A stretch of DNA of 64,000 nucleotides from Jiella marina (lineage in GTDB: Bacteria > Pseudomonadota > Alphaproteobacteria > Rhizobiales > Rhizobiaceae): contig NZ_JAKQZG010000001.1 of assembly GCF_024359545.1 (NCBI RefSeq), positions 372,001-436,000 on the forward strand, written 5' to 3'. The notes under the pieces were generated by a model, which was not told the origin of the DNA, did no database searches, and worked only from the letters and a program-made list of their open reading frames with translations. The translations under genes were made by a program, and so were the position numbers. This document shows, piece by piece, positions 1-9,269 of this stretch (its first letter is position 1; each line of letters starts with the position of its first letter).

Positions 1-303
1 CTCGGCGGCGTCGGAACCCTGCTCGGGCCGGTCATCGGCGCCGCGGTGATGAAGTATCTCGAGCAGATCTTCTCCTCCTTCAACGAGGGCGTTCTGCACC
101 GGGCCTTCGACTTCCTGACGCCGGAACTGCAGGATTTGATGGTGGGGATCACGAGCCCCTTCGTTGGCGAAGGCTGGCATCTGACTCTCGGTCTCATGTT
201 CATGATCGTGGTCATCTTCCTGCCGGGCGGGATCATGGAAGGACTCCGTCGTATCGCCAGCGCCACGCGGGGTCGGCGCGCCGGCTCCGGCGACGCGAAC
301 TGA
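1..303 (+). CDS. Branched-chain amino-acid ABC transporter permease, C-terminal end (LivM-type, partial)
   Basis: This is the last 100 codons of an inner-membrane permease; the frame is open to the window edge, so the start lies outside. The first residues (GGVGTLLGPVIGAAVMKYLE) match the conserved late loop of LivM permeases, and a final hydrophobic segment (LTLGLMFMIVVIFLPGG) precedes the basic tail. The livG and livF ATPase genes follow at once on the same strand, which supports a HAAT-family uptake system. The substrate (branched-chain amino acid, amide or urea) cannot be read from this fragment. Confidence 0.85.
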   Translation, partial: LGGVGTLLGPVIGAAVMKYLEQIFSSFNEGVLHRAFDFLTPELQDLMVGITSPFVGEGWHLTLGLMFMIVVIFLPGGIMEGLRRIASATRGRRAGSGDAN

Positions 304-319
304 GGGGGACAATATCTCC

Positions 320-1081
320 ATGACCAGCCACATTCTCGCGATCAACGGGGTCTCCAAACGCTTCGGCGGCTTGCGTGCCCTGGACGATGTGAACCTCAAC
401 GTGAAGCAGGGCAGCGTCCACGCGATCATCGGTCCGAACGGCGCCGGCAAGTCGACCCTGCTGAATTGCCTCGTCGGCCGGATCATCCCCGACGAGGGTT
501 CGGTCGACTTCGACGGCTCGACCCTGCTCGGCCACAAGCCGCACCAGATCAACCAGGCCGGCATCGCCCGCGTCTTTCAGACTCCGGAGACCTTCGGGGA
601 ACTGACGGTTCTGGAAAACGTCATGATCCCCGCTTTCGCGCGCAAGGACGGGGCCTTCCGCATCAATGCCTGGGGCCGCGCTCGTGAGCGCAAGGTCGTG
701 CGCGAGGAGGCCGAGCACATCCTCGATGACCTCAATCTCTGGGATCAGCGCAGCCAGCTCGTCAATTCCATGTCGCGCGGCGACAAGCGGCGGCTGGAAT
801 TGGCCATGTGTCTCGTCCAGCATCCGAAACTCCTGCTTCTCGACGAGCCGACAGCGGGCATGTCCCGCGCTGACACCAACAACACCGTCGACCTTCTGAA
901 GAAGATCTCGGAGCGCGGGATCACCAAGGTGATCATCGAGCACGACATGCACGTGGTGTTTTCGCTGGCCGAAACCGTCAGCGTCATGGCGCAGGGAACT
1001 GTCATCGCCGAAGGCACGCCGGAAGAGATCAAGTCCAGCCCGAAAGTCCAGGAAGCCTATCTCGGGGGAGCCCATCTATGA
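320..1081 (+). CDS. livG: ABC transporter ATP-binding protein, LivG-type
   Basis: A 253-residue ATPase of the branched-chain amino-acid/amide uptake family, acting on the cytoplasmic face of the LivHM permease. Visible motifs are Walker A (GPNGAGKST, about residues 39-47), Q-loop (VFQTPETFGEL), a signature of unusual form (MSRGDKRRLELAM rather than LSYGQQRRLEIAR), Walker B (LLLLDEPTAGM) and the H-loop (IIEHDMHVVF). Length is normal. The ATG follows a purine-rich stretch (gaggggga) after the permease stop, and the stop overlaps the start of livF by four bases, so the genes are probably translationally coupled. Confidence 0.9.
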   Translation: MTSHILAINGVSKRFGGLRALDDVNLNVKQGSVHAIIGPNGAGKSTLLNCLVGRIIPDEGSVDFDGSTLLGHKPHQINQAGIARVFQTPETFGELTVLENVMIPAFARKDGAFRINAWGRARERKVVREEAEHILDDLNLWDQRSQLVNSMSRGDKRRLELAMCLVQHPKLLLLDEPTAGMSRADTNNTVDLLKKISERGITKVIIEHDMHVVFSLAETVSVMAQGTVIAEGTPEEIKSSPKVQEAYLGGAHL

Positions 1082-1836
1082 GCGAGACCCTTACCCGTCC
1101 GGCCGAAACGGGCCAGACCCGGACAGGCAGCGATGCCTTCTTTTCGGCGCGGGACATGCACGCCTATTATGGCGAGAGCTACATCGTGCAGGGCGTCTCC
1201 TTCGATATCCGCGAGGGCGAAATACTTGCCCTTCTCGGCCGCAACGGCGCCGGCAAGACCTCGACTCTCCGGACGATCGCGCGGGCCGGTTCGCCGCAAC
1301 TGACCCGTGGCGAAATCTGGCTCGCAGATACGGCACTCCACAAGATGCAGTCCTTCGAAGCCTCGCGCGCCGGCGTTCAGCTCGTTCCCGAGGATCGGCG
1401 AATCATTCCGGGCCTGACCGTGGAAGAGAATCTGAAGCTTGCCCGCATCGAACCGCCGGTGGGGTGGGATCTCGACAAGATCTATGGCCACTTTCCGCGG
1501 CTTGCCGAGCGACGCAACCAGGAAGGCACGACCATGTCCGGCGGCGAGCAGCAGATGCTGGCCGTCGCGCGGGCTCTCGCCCGCGACGTGAAGCTCCTTC
1601 TCCTCGACGAACCCTATGAGGGGCTGGCGCCGGTCATCGTGCAGGAGATCGAGAGGATCCTCGAGGAGATCAAGGAGATCGGGATCACCACCATCCTGGT
1701 CGAGCAGAACGCCATCGCGGCTCTGCATCTCGCCGATCGCGCGATCATTCTCGACATGGGTGAAGTCGTGTTCGACGGCTCGGCGCAGGAGATCATCGAC
1801 AACAAAGAGCTGAGAATGCAGTATCTCGCGGTGTAA
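1078..1836 (+). CDS. livF: ABC transporter ATP-binding protein, LivF-type
   Basis: Second ATPase of the same importer, 252 residues. Walker A is GRNGAGKTS, the signature MSGGEQQMLAVARAL is canonical, and Walker B (LLLLDEPYEGLAP) and the switch region (ILVEQNAIAAL) are intact. The first 20 residues are an extra polar extension before the family core (FFSARDMHAYYGES). It starts inside the livG stop. A SorC-type regulator gene lies just downstream on the same strand, so the operon may be controlled by the metabolite that regulator binds. Function is certain at family level; the transported solute is unknown. Confidence 0.9.
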   Translation: MSETLTRPAETGQTRTGSDAFFSARDMHAYYGESYIVQGVSFDIREGEILALLGRNGAGKTSTLRTIARAGSPQLTRGEIWLADTALHKMQSFEASRAGVQLVPEDRRIIPGLTVEENLKLARIEPPVGWDLDKIYGHFPRLAERRNQEGTTMSGGEQQMLAVARALARDVKLLLLDEPYEGLAPVIVQEIERILEEIKEIGITTILVEQNAIAALHLADRAIILDMGEVVFDGSAQEIIDNKELRMQYLAV

Positions 1837-1931
1837 ACCGCCAACGAAACTGACGGAACTGGCGGCTTGACAGCCAAGATCGCAGGGGGCCTGTGACAGG
1901 ACGAGGTCACGAGCCTCCTGAGGATCAGGGA

Positions 1932-2915
1932 ATGAAGCAGGAAGCCGCAATGCCCGAATCCGGCGAGCAGGTCCGCCGCTTCCGCGGACGGCCGGTCGAG
2001 GACAGCCTCCTCGAAGCCGCCTGGCTCTACTATGTCGATGAGTGGAACCAGAGCGAGATCGCCGAAAGACTCGCCGTCTCCCGCGCAACGGTGGTCAACT
2101 ATCTCCAGCAGGCCCGAGAACTCGGCTATGTAGAGCTGCGCGTCGACCCGGCGGTGTTCAATCGTCAGCGATTGTCTTCGGCGCTACGCGATCGCTTCGG
2201 CCTCGCCGGCGCTCTGGTCGTGCCGGGTCGCGAGTACTCCCTGTCCGCCGTTGCTCTGGCGGCCGCGCGCTATTGCCCCGACATGATCGAGCGCGGCGAC
2301 GTCGTCGGTATCTCCTGGGGCGAGACGATCTACGCCATGGCGGAGCGCATGATCCCGCGCCCGATCCCGGACCTGACGGTGGTCCAGATGGTCGGTTCGA
2401 TGCCGAGCCCCTACATCTTCACCTCGGAGAGTTGCTCGACCAATGTCGCGCTGAAACTGTCCGGCCGGGTCGTGAACCTCTACGCGCCCGCCGCCCTCTC
2501 GAGCCCCGAGGCCGCGGACGTCTTGCGGCGGGAGCCGCTGATCCGCCAGCACTTCGACCTGCTCGAAACCATGCGCAAGGCGATCTTTGCCGTCGGCTCC
2601 ATGGGGCCGGAAAGCCATGTGGTGAAGAGCGGCATCGCGACGCCGGAAGACGTCGCCTGGTATGCGGAGCGCGGCGCCGTCGGGGTTCTGTGCGGCCGCT
2701 TCATCGACGGCAGCGGCCGCCACGTCGAAGGGCCGATCGACGACCGCATGATCGGCATCACGCCGGATCGGCTCTCGCGGCTCGCAGCCGGCTTTCTCGT
2801 GGCCTCCGGGCATGACCGTGTCCGCGCCATGCGCGGCGTCATGCTGGCGGGTTATGTCAGCCACGTCGTCACCGACGAACCCACCGCTCAGGCGATTCTC
2901 AATCTCGGCGAATGA
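1932..2915 (+). CDS. SorC/DeoR-family transcriptional regulator
   Basis: About 327 residues. The N-terminal helix-turn-helix (WNQSEIAERLAVSRATVVNYLQ) is followed by the sugar-phosphate-isomerase-like effector domain typical of SorC regulators (GDVVGISWGETIYAMAERM; AVGSMGPES). Members usually sense phosphorylated sugars or polyols and control the adjacent catabolic or transport operon. I chose the ATG at 1932, preceded by aggatcaggg; a start at 1893 would add 13 non-conserved residues, and 1950 is also possible. The position after livGF suggests that it regulates that transporter, which is inference. Confidence 0.8.
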   Translation: MKQEAAMPESGEQVRRFRGRPVEDSLLEAAWLYYVDEWNQSEIAERLAVSRATVVNYLQQARELGYVELRVDPAVFNRQRLSSALRDRFGLAGALVVPGREYSLSAVALAAARYCPDMIERGDVVGISWGETIYAMAERMIPRPIPDLTVVQMVGSMPSPYIFTSESCSTNVALKLSGRVVNLYAPAALSSPEAADVLRREPLIRQHFDLLETMRKAIFAVGSMGPESHVVKSGIATPEDVAWYAERGAVGVLCGRFIDGSGRHVEGPIDDRMIGITPDRLSRLAAGFLVASGHDRVRAMRGVMLAGYVSHVVTDEPTAQAILNLGE

Positions 2916-2930
2916 GCGGCACGCGGCTGA

Positions 2931-3407
2931 TCACTCCGCGATGGCGATCTGCGGCTCGTGCTCGACGGGAAAGTTCACCGAGCGGGCGATGAAGCATTTG
3001 GCGTTCGCCTCGTGATGCAGCTTCTCGGCCAGTCCCGCATCGCTTGCCGAAGTCACCGTGACTTTCGGCCTGAGCACCACCCGAACGAACGCGCCACTAC
3101 CATCTTCCGATTCGGCCATCTCACCCTCGGCCTCGTCACGATAGGCGGTCACGACGACACCCGAGACCGCGCAAAGATGCAGATACCAGAGTTGGTGACA
3201 GGCCGAGAGCGAAGCGACAAGCAGCTCTTCCGGGTTCCAACGGTCCCTTTCGCCGCGAAAGGCCGGATCGGCGGAAGCGAGGAGGTCCGGCTTCCCTTCG
3301 GCGGTAATTCGGTGCTCCAGGCCATAGGTCTTGTAGCTCGAGGTTCCTTCGCCGTGGTTGCCGAGCCATTCGACGGCAATTTGGTAGTGATGGGATCGGC
3401 CTGCCAT
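2931..3407 (-). CDS. OsmC-family peroxidase-like protein
   Basis: A 158-residue OsmC/Ohr-fold protein. The two redox cysteines lie in the expected contexts, SLSACHQLWYL and NAKCFIARS, as in thiol peroxidases that reduce organic hydroperoxides with dihydrolipoamide or similar reductants. The conserved NPEELLVASL helix is present. The protein is cytoplasmic with no signal peptide. It is encoded convergently with the regulator upstream and stands alone. I cannot tell whether it is a true peroxidase (Ohr/OsmC) or one of the less characterised YhfA-like members, to which NPEELLVASLSACHQ looks closer. Confidence 0.85.
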   Translation of the reverse strand: MAGRSHHYQIAVEWLGNHGEGTSSYKTYGLEHRITAEGKPDLLASADPAFRGERDRWNPEELLVASLSACHQLWYLHLCAVSGVVVTAYRDEAEGEMAESEDGSGAFVRVVLRPKVTVTSASDAGLAEKLHHEANAKCFIARSVNFPVEHEPQIAIAE

Positions 3408-3724
3408 GAAGTTCCACCTTTCTGACGCAAGTCATTCTATCAAAAAGCATTTCATCCTTCCGCCCCGATGGGTCGCACTCGTGATTTTCGTGAGCCGCGC
3501 CTGAAGCGGCGCTCGCAGCACCGGCTCGCGAAACTGAAATCGCTCTTTGCTCAGCACCGTGAGGGACCCGGCCGACGAAGAGTCCTGTGGACTGTCACGC
3601 GATCACGCGGACCATCGGCTCCGCAATGAGGCGGATTCGAATTAAATCGTCCGGGTAACCCTTTCTATAGATTGATTTTCCCATTTCTTGCGATGCTAAT
3701 GTCACCAATGCTTATTGGAGTGCC
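3408..3724. other. Intergenic region between divergent genes
   Basis: About 317 bases between the divergent OsmC gene and the secreted-protein gene. Besides the plus-strand promoter at its right end I see no coding sequence, tRNA or strong terminator. The sequence becomes A+T-richer near 3640-3720, as expected for a promoter. Confidence 0.5.
3672..3700 (+). promoter_or_regulatory. Putative sigma70 promoter for the secreted-protein gene
   Basis: TTGATT, a 17-base spacer and GCTAAT (each 4 of 6 to consensus) lie 25 bases before the ATG at 3725. A GGAG ribosome-binding site follows at about 3716-3719. Confidence 0.4.
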
Positions 3725-4282
3725 ATGCTACCGCGTCGAACAATTGCCCTGCCCAATCCTGCCGTGCCCTGTTTTTCAGGCAAGGTCCGCGCTGCGTCCG
3801 TCGTCGTCCTGTTTGCGATCGGCTTGACGGGCCACCCTTCGAATGCATTCGCGCAGGCGGAGGAAAAATCTGCCGACCGGTTACCCTCGGTCGCCGCGGA
3901 CGATCGACCCGAAGACGTGGCAACGCCCGAGCGCGACGTGAGCCGGACGATCACGACGACGCTGTCGGAGCCCACCCGGATCGGGCTCAGAGTGGAGCCT
4001 GTCACGGTGGATCCCGACGAGCGGGTCCTAATGGACGTCTATATCGAGCCGACGCGCGCGATCGCGTCCGACGAAGATGACGGCGCGGGAAGCCGTCTGG
4101 CCGGGACCCTCGCCTTCACCACCGACCCCAAGGTCGGTGAGGAACAGTTCTTCATCGTCAATGTCCCGCCCGACATGCGCTTCGATGAGGGTGAAGCCAG
4201 GATCACCCTGTCGATGACCGGTCTCGAGGGTCCGATCGAGACATCTGCCGTTCGCCTGGTCGGTGCCCGGTTCCTCAAGTAG
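3725..4282 (+). CDS. Secreted hypothetical protein
   Basis: A 185-residue protein I do not recognise. A long basic n-region is followed by a hydrophobic core (VVVLFAIGLTGHPSNAFAQA) with a likely signal-peptidase site after AFA-Q, so it should be exported. The mature part is acidic and looks beta-rich, resembling small periplasmic Ig-like or assembly domains (TRIGLRVEPVTVDPDERVLMD; EEQFFIVNVPPDMRFDEGE). It has its own promoter and a GGAG site eight bases before the ATG. It stands alone between the OsmC and MaoC genes. Confidence 0.6.
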   Translation: MLPRRTIALPNPAVPCFSGKVRAASVVVLFAIGLTGHPSNAFAQAEEKSADRLPSVAADDRPEDVATPERDVSRTITTTLSEPTRIGLRVEPVTVDPDERVLMDVYIEPTRAIASDEDDGAGSRLAGTLAFTTDPKVGEEQFFIVNVPPDMRFDEGEARITLSMTGLEGPIETSAVRLVGARFLK

Positions 4283-4339
4283 CTTGCGCCGCGGTTGTCT
4301 CCTCCCTATGGCTCGTCGCGGATCGACGGGGAGAGGACC

Positions 4340-4807
4340 ATGAATCGACCGAAGCGCGCCTTCGAGGACTTTTCCGAGAATCTCGAGATTCCGCTCGGGC
4401 CTTATGCTGTCGAACGGGACGAGATGATCGCCTTCGCCACCGAGTTCGATCCCCAGCCCTTCCATCTCAACGAAGCCTCCGGGAGCGCCAACGAACTCGT
4501 CGGCAGGCTGACGGCGTCGGGGTGGCACACCTGTTCCATGCTGATGCGGATGATGGCCGACACCTTCATTCTCGATTCCACCTCGCAGGGTTCACCCGGC
4601 GTCGACTTCATCAACTGGCGGGCTCCAGTCTGTGCCGGCGATGTCCTGACTGGGACGGCCCGAGTGCTGAGCCGTCGGATCTCGGCCAAGCGCCCCACCC
4701 TCGGCATCGCCAAGATGGGTGTGACGCTTGAGAACCAGGCGGGCGTGACTGTCCTGGACGGCGAATACACGCTTCTGCTTCTGACGCGCGAAGGAGTGGC
4801 CGCATGA
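4340..4807 (+). CDS. MaoC-like hot-dog dehydratase (first of a tandem pair)
   Basis: A 155-residue single hot-dog domain of the MaoC/(R)-specific enoyl-CoA hydratase family. The hydratase motif FATEFDPQPFHLNE carries the conserved Asp and His, followed by the family's GRLTASGWHTCSMLMRM helix. ATG 4340 is preceded by ggggagagga; an upstream in-frame start at 4295 would add non-conserved residues. The stop overlaps the start of a related gene (ATGA). Such pairs act on acyl-CoAs, sometimes as a heterodimer. The substrate is not evident. Confidence 0.8.
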   Translation: MNRPKRAFEDFSENLEIPLGPYAVERDEMIAFATEFDPQPFHLNEASGSANELVGRLTASGWHTCSMLMRMMADTFILDSTSQGSPGVDFINWRAPVCAGDVLTGTARVLSRRISAKRPTLGIAKMGVTLENQAGVTVLDGEYTLLLLTREGVAA

Positions 4808-5274
4808 GCTTCTGGGACACGTTCGTCATCGGCGAAGAGATCGCCCTCGGCTCGCACACCTTCACCGCAGAAGAGATCATCCGATTCGCCGAAAAGTACG
4901 ATCCGCAGATCTTTCATCTCGATCCGGATGCCGCGGCGAAATCGGTTCTTGGGGGGCTTTGCGCCTCGGGCTGGCACACCGCTTCGGTCTGCATGCGGCT
5001 GAATGTCGAAACCCGTTATGCCCGGCTGAGGGAGTGGATCGAAGCCGGCAATCCGATGCCAAAGGTCGGCCCCTCGCCCGGCTTCCGGAACATGCGCTGG
5101 CAAAAGCCGGTCTATGCCGGCGACACGATATCCTTTTCGCAGACCGTGACCGACAAGCGCCCCTCGGCCAGACGGGCCGGCTGGGGCGTTCTGAGTTTCA
5201 GCACCTCGGGCCGCAATCAGCATGGGACAGAGGTCTTTTCTTTCGATGGAGTGGCGTTTCAAGGGCTTGATTGA
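4804..5274 (+). CDS. MaoC-like hot-dog dehydratase (second of the pair)
   Basis: A 156-residue relative of the preceding protein: FAEKYDPQIFHLDPDA matches FATEFDPQPFHLNEAS, and GLCASGWHTASVCMRL matches GRLTASGWHTCSMLMR. The two arose by tandem duplication and are translationally coupled, so a heteromeric enoyl-CoA hydratase is plausible. No acyl-CoA synthetase or dehydrogenase gene is adjacent to show the pathway. Confidence 0.8.
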   Translation: MSFWDTFVIGEEIALGSHTFTAEEIIRFAEKYDPQIFHLDPDAAAKSVLGGLCASGWHTASVCMRLNVETRYARLREWIEAGNPMPKVGPSPGFRNMRWQKPVYAGDTISFSQTVTDKRPSARRAGWGVLSFSTSGRNQHGTEVFSFDGVAFQGLD

Positions 5275-5416
5275 GGCTACAAACGCAACGCGAAAGCAAC
5301 AGACAAAGCAATCCTTGCGAACCACTGGAGCCTTATGAGCCTGCGCGCCGAACGGCTCCGCTGGCGCCTTCGCCCGGAACGATGCCGTATTCTCGGCTTT
5401 CGTGAGACCCTCGACC

Positions 5417-5818
5417 ATGCGCAACATCGACAAGGCTTATATCGCCACCGGTTTCGGATGGCTCATCCTCGCTGCCGGCTTCGGCACCTGGCTCGGCGCG
5501 AGCGCGCATTTCAACTTCTCCCAGTCGCACGCCCATATCGGCCTTTTGGGCTTCGTCGCCTCGGTTCTTTTTGGCCTCGTGCATCGCAGTTGGCCGGAAC
5601 TGAGAGACCGCTGGCTCGCGACTGCTCAGTTTGCTGTCTATGAGATCGGCGTCATCATCCTCCTTGCCGGCAAGGTGATGGTCGACGCGACGGGCGTGCC
5701 CAACCTTCTTCTGATGGTCGGCGCTCCGATCGTCATCCTCGGTGCGATCATGTTCCTCTGGCTGTTCGTCAGGGTTCCCTCGCGCTCGGTGCAGGCGAGC
5801 GTCCTGCCGGCCGAGTGA
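5417..5818 (+). CDS. Small integral membrane protein with HAHIGLLGF motif
   Basis: About 133 residues with four predicted membrane segments (ATGFGWLILAAGFGTWLG; HIGLLGFVASVLFGLV; FAVYEIGVIILLAGKVMV; LLLMVGAPIVILGAIMFLWL). The His-containing motif SHAHIGLLGF recalls the haem-ligand helices of haem-copper oxidase subunit I and NnrS-like proteins, so a haem- or metal-related role is possible but unproven. A GTG at 5402 would add five residues; ATG 5417 is preferred. It lies alone between the MaoC pair and a convergent helicase gene. Confidence 0.6.
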   Translation: MRNIDKAYIATGFGWLILAAGFGTWLGASAHFNFSQSHAHIGLLGFVASVLFGLVHRSWPELRDRWLATAQFAVYEIGVIILLAGKVMVDATGVPNLLLMVGAPIVILGAIMFLWLFVRVPSRSVQASVLPAE

Positions 5819-5848
5819 TCGAGTTCCAACAGCTCGCCGCCTGCCGCT

Positions 5849-6976
5849 CTACTTGACGATCGTCAGCCGCTCCGCGGCCCGCGTGATCGCCGTGTAGAGC
5901 CAGCGGGCGCGGGTGTCCTTGAACGCCCAGCTCTCGTCGAACAGCATGACGTCGTTCCACTGGGAGCCCTGCGCCTTGTGGACGGTCAGCGCATAACCGA
6001 AATCGAAATCGTCGAAGCGCTTCTTCGTCGACCAGGGAACTTCGGTCTCGGGCTCTTCGAAGGCTGCCTTCAACAGGCGGATCTTCGCCGCGCCCTGATC
6101 GATGTCGTCGTCATCCGGCTTGACGATCAGGTTGACGCCCGGCTTCGTCGTCTCGCGCGAGGCCGTCATCACCTGCCAGAGCGAGCCGTTCAGCAACCCC
6201 TTGGCCGGATCGTTGCGCAGGCAGACGAGCTTGTCGCCGGCCTGGGGCAACGCGCCTTCGAAGCCTTTCAATTCCCGCAGCCTGGCATTGTAGCGCCGCC
6301 GCGTGCGATTGGTGCCCACCAGAACCTGATCTGCGGCCAGAACCTTCTCCGTCTCCACGTCCCGGCGGCCGATGATCTGGGCCGTTCCGTAGTCGCCATG
6401 CATCAGCTCACGCCCCTCCCGGACGGCCAACGCCAGTTCGACGATCGGATTGTCCCGCGCCTGCCGGTGGATCTCCGACAGAAGGAAATCCGGCTCGGCC
6501 TCGGTGAAGAAGCCGCCGCCGGAGACCGGGGGCAACTGACCGGGATCGCCGAGCACCAGAACGGGTGTGCCGAAGGAAAGGAGATCGCGGCCGAGCGCTT
6601 CGTCCACCATCGAGCATTCGTCGACGATGACGAGTTTGGCCTTGGCGACGGGGCTCTGGCGGTTGAGCGAGAAGGTCGGCGAGACGCGAGAGACGCCGCT
6701 CATCTCGTCCTCGACGGTTTCTTCGCCTCGCGGCCGGTAGATCAGCGAATGCAGCGTGCGCGCGGACTTCGCCCCCTTCGATCGCAGGACCTGGGCGGCC
6801 TTGCCCGTGAAGGCGGCGAACTGGACCGCGCCGTCGATTCCTTCGGCGAAATAGCGGGCGAGCGTCGTCTTGCCGGTGCCCGCATAGCCGAAGAGCCGGA
6901 AGATCGGCTTTTCGCCACGCTCCAGCCATTCGGCCACGGCCTGCAGCGCATCATCCTGCTGCGGCGTCAGCTGCAA
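5849..6976 (-). CDS. RecD-like / Dda-like superfamily 1B DNA helicase
   Basis: 375 residues. Walker A is GYAGTGKTTLA near the N-terminus; Walker B/motif II is LVIVDECSMVDEALG, motif III is LVLGDPGQLPP, and the C-terminal UvrD_C_2 motif is ALTVHKAQGSQW with YTAITRAAERL. These define a RecD2/Dda-type 5'-3' helicase, much shorter than RecD itself, with no nuclease domain. Its likely role is in DNA repair or replication restart. It is a stand-alone gene. Confidence 0.85.
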   Translation of the reverse strand: MQLTPQQDDALQAVAEWLERGEKPIFRLFGYAGTGKTTLARYFAEGIDGAVQFAAFTGKAAQVLRSKGAKSARTLHSLIYRPRGEETVEDEMSGVSRVSPTFSLNRQSPVAKAKLVIVDECSMVDEALGRDLLSFGTPVLVLGDPGQLPPVSGGGFFTEAEPDFLLSEIHRQARDNPIVELALAVREGRELMHGDYGTAQIIGRRDVETEKVLAADQVLVGTNRTRRRYNARLRELKGFEGALPQAGDKLVCLRNDPAKGLLNGSLWQVMTASRETTKPGVNLIVKPDDDDIDQGAAKIRLLKAAFEEPETEVPWSTKKRFDDFDFGYALTVHKAQGSQWNDVMLFDESWAFKDTRARWLYTAITRAAERLTIVK

Positions 6977-7256
6977 CTCGCTGCTCCATTCGCTTGAACC
7001 GCCCGGGCCGCGATAAGCCCCTCGGCGGGTCCTTCAATCCCATCAAGCCGGCATGAACCGGGATGCGTGACACACGTCAGCTTCCCGATGCGCCGCCACA
7101 GATGGACGGACAGGAGACGCTTTTTGTTCGATTCGCAATGTCTGAAGGACAGAGATCGGACGAAGGTAGCGGCCGTTCTCGCACCGGATCGAAGGCTTGA
7201 GTCATTGATCCTTGTTCGACATCGCCTTTTCTACGGGTGCATCTATCACGGTCGAT

Positions 7257-9269
7257 CTATGCCCGGCTCCTGGCTCCGGCGTCAACGCCGGACCCCGATC
7301 TGCCGGCGGCGACCTTGCGTGCCGTTGCCTCAGCAATCGCTGTCTCGATCGTCTCGCCCAAAGCGCGAACGCCGAAAGGCTTCTGGAGGACTGCAATCGG
7401 AATGTCGTCTTCCGCCTGCGGCAAATCGGCATAGCCGGTCGCGAGGACGACCGGCATGTCGGGCCATTCCTCCATCGCGGTCCGGCCCAGTTCGATACCG
7501 GTCATCTTGGGCATGGCGTGGTCTGTCACGACGAGATCGATATCCTGTTCGTCACCGGCCCGCAGTGTGGAGAGCGCCTCTGCGCCCGAACTGGCCATCA
7601 GGGCCTCGTGTCCCAGCTCCTCAACCATCGCGACGGTGTTCATCAGCACCAGCGCATCGTCATCGACGACGAGGATCCGCAGCGAACGCTCGGCATCGGA
7701 AGCAGACTGTTCCTCGACCGGTTTTTCGGGGGCCAGGTCATCGGCAGCGCCGCCTGCCGCTGGAAGCCAGAGTTCGACCGTCGTCCCCTTGCCCGGCTTG
7801 CTCGTCAGATGCAGATGCCCGTCCACGGAAGCCATGAAATTCTGCGCCATCGACAGGCCCAAACCTGTCCCTTTGCCCCGCTCCTTTGTGGTGAAGAACG
7901 CTTCGCAGGCGTTGGCAAGCGTCTCGGCGTCCATGCCCTTGCCGTCATCCGAGACGCTGAGTTGCACATATCTGTGCGAAGGACCGGAGTCCGACACGAA
8001 TCGCCGGTTGCGAGCGGTGATACGGATCGTCCCGCCGGTCTCCGGCATCGCGTCACGCGAATTCACCACCAGGTTCAAAAGGACCAGTTCGAGCTGGTTC
8101 GGATCGACATGGATCGGGGACAAGTGCCGTGGAAAGCTCACGTCGATCGCGACCGTCGGCCCGACGGCTCGGGCCAGGAGTTCCCGCAAGCCTTCCACAA
8201 GATCCGGTACGGCGACCGACTGCGGCTCCGGGAGTTCATGGCGGGTAAACCGCATCATCCGCGCCACGAGTGTCGCGCCGCGCTGGGCGCCCAGAAGAGC
8301 GTTGTCGAGGAAGCGGACCGCCGGGGCATCTGGCGGGAGACGGCGACGCCCCAGTTCGAGATTGCCGAGAATGGCGGACAGAAGGTTATTGAAATCATGC
8401 GCGATACCGCCGGTGAGTTGGCCGATCGCTTCGGTTTTCTGTGACTGGAACAGTGCTTCCCGGGCGGCGTCCAGTGCCTTCTCGGCGGTTTTCTGCTCCG
8501 TGATGTCGCGCATGATCACGGCATATCCGACATGGTCACCATGCTCGTTGAAGACCGTGTCTATCGCCTCGTTGACAAGGAAGCGCTCGCCCTGCTTGCG
8601 CACACGCCAGCCTTCATGCTTCAGGCGCCCCTCCCGCGCGGCCGTGGCAAGGGCCGCTTCGGCAACGCCTTTGGCGCGTTCGTCCTCCGGGAAGAAACAG
8701 GCGAAAGGCACGCCCATCACGTCGTCGGAGTCGTAGCCGAGCATGCGTTCGAGGCCGGTGTTCCAACTGCTGACCCGGCCGCCGATGTCGAGCATGCAGA
8801 TCGCGTAATCGCGAACGCCGTCGACGAGAAGACGGAACTGCTCCTCATTGCGACGATGAGCGTTCTCGGCCCTGTAGCGTTTCGTCCGATCCCGGCAGAC
8901 CACGGCGAACCCCGTGATCTCACCCTCGGGGGAAGTTATCGCCTGCATCAGGACATGGGCCCAGAAGCGGGTGCCGTCCTTGCGACCGCACCAGCCCTCC
9001 GTTTCGAAACGCCCCTCCCGCCTGACGCGCGCGATGATCGAGCCAAGAGCGCCGGGTTCCCCCTGCCCGATCGAAAAGACGCGTGCGAAATTCTTGCCCA
9101 CGACTTCGTCGGCCATGTATCCTTTCAAGCGCTCTGCACCACGGTTCCAACTGAAGATCGTCCCGTCCGGGTCGACCAGCACGATGGCATAGTCCGTCAC
9201 CGCCTCGACAAGCATGCGATAGCGGTCGTCAGGAGCAGGCGTCTGGGGGCCCACCAAGTCCAGCCGCAT
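7257..9269 (-). CDS. Hybrid PAS-PAS sensor histidine kinase with receiver domain
   Basis: 670 residues with no transmembrane segment, so a soluble sensor. PAS domains cover about residues 15-130 and 140-260. The HisKA H-box (GGIAHDFNNLLSAI, phospho-acceptor His291) is followed by an HATPase domain (N-box VVNSRDAM at about 401, G1 box DDGKGM at 441-446, TTKERGKGTGLGLS). A C-terminal receiver (about 530-650) has phospho-acceptor Asp583 in VVTDHAMP and the Lys of LQKPFG. No cognate regulator is adjacent. The PAS ligand (light, redox or small molecule) cannot be judged; neither PAS shows the flavin-binding NCRFLQ motif of LOV domains. Confidence 0.9.
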   Translation of the reverse strand: MRLDLVGPQTPAPDDRYRMLVEAVTDYAIVLVDPDGTIFSWNRGAERLKGYMADEVVGKNFARVFSIGQGEPGALGSIIARVRREGRFETEGWCGRKDGTRFWAHVLMQAITSPEGEITGFAVVCRDRTKRYRAENAHRRNEEQFRLLVDGVRDYAICMLDIGGRVSSWNTGLERMLGYDSDDVMGVPFACFFPEDERAKGVAEAALATAAREGRLKHEGWRVRKQGERFLVNEAIDTVFNEHGDHVGYAVIMRDITEQKTAEKALDAAREALFQSQKTEAIGQLTGGIAHDFNNLLSAILGNLELGRRRLPPDAPAVRFLDNALLGAQRGATLVARMMRFTRHELPEPQSVAVPDLVEGLRELLARAVGPTVAIDVSFPRHLSPIHVDPNQLELVLLNLVVNSRDAMPETGGTIRITARNRRFVSDSGPSHRYVQLSVSDDGKGMDAETLANACEAFFTTKERGKGTGLGLSMAQNFMASVDGHLHLTSKPGKGTTVELWLPAAGGAADDLAPEKPVEEQSASDAERSLRILVVDDDALVLMNTVAMVEELGHEALMASSGAEALSTLRAGDEQDIDLVVTDHAMPKMTGIELGRTAMEEWPDMPVVLATGYADLPQAEDDIPIAVLQKPFGVRALGETIETAIAEATARKVAAGRSGSGVDAGARSRA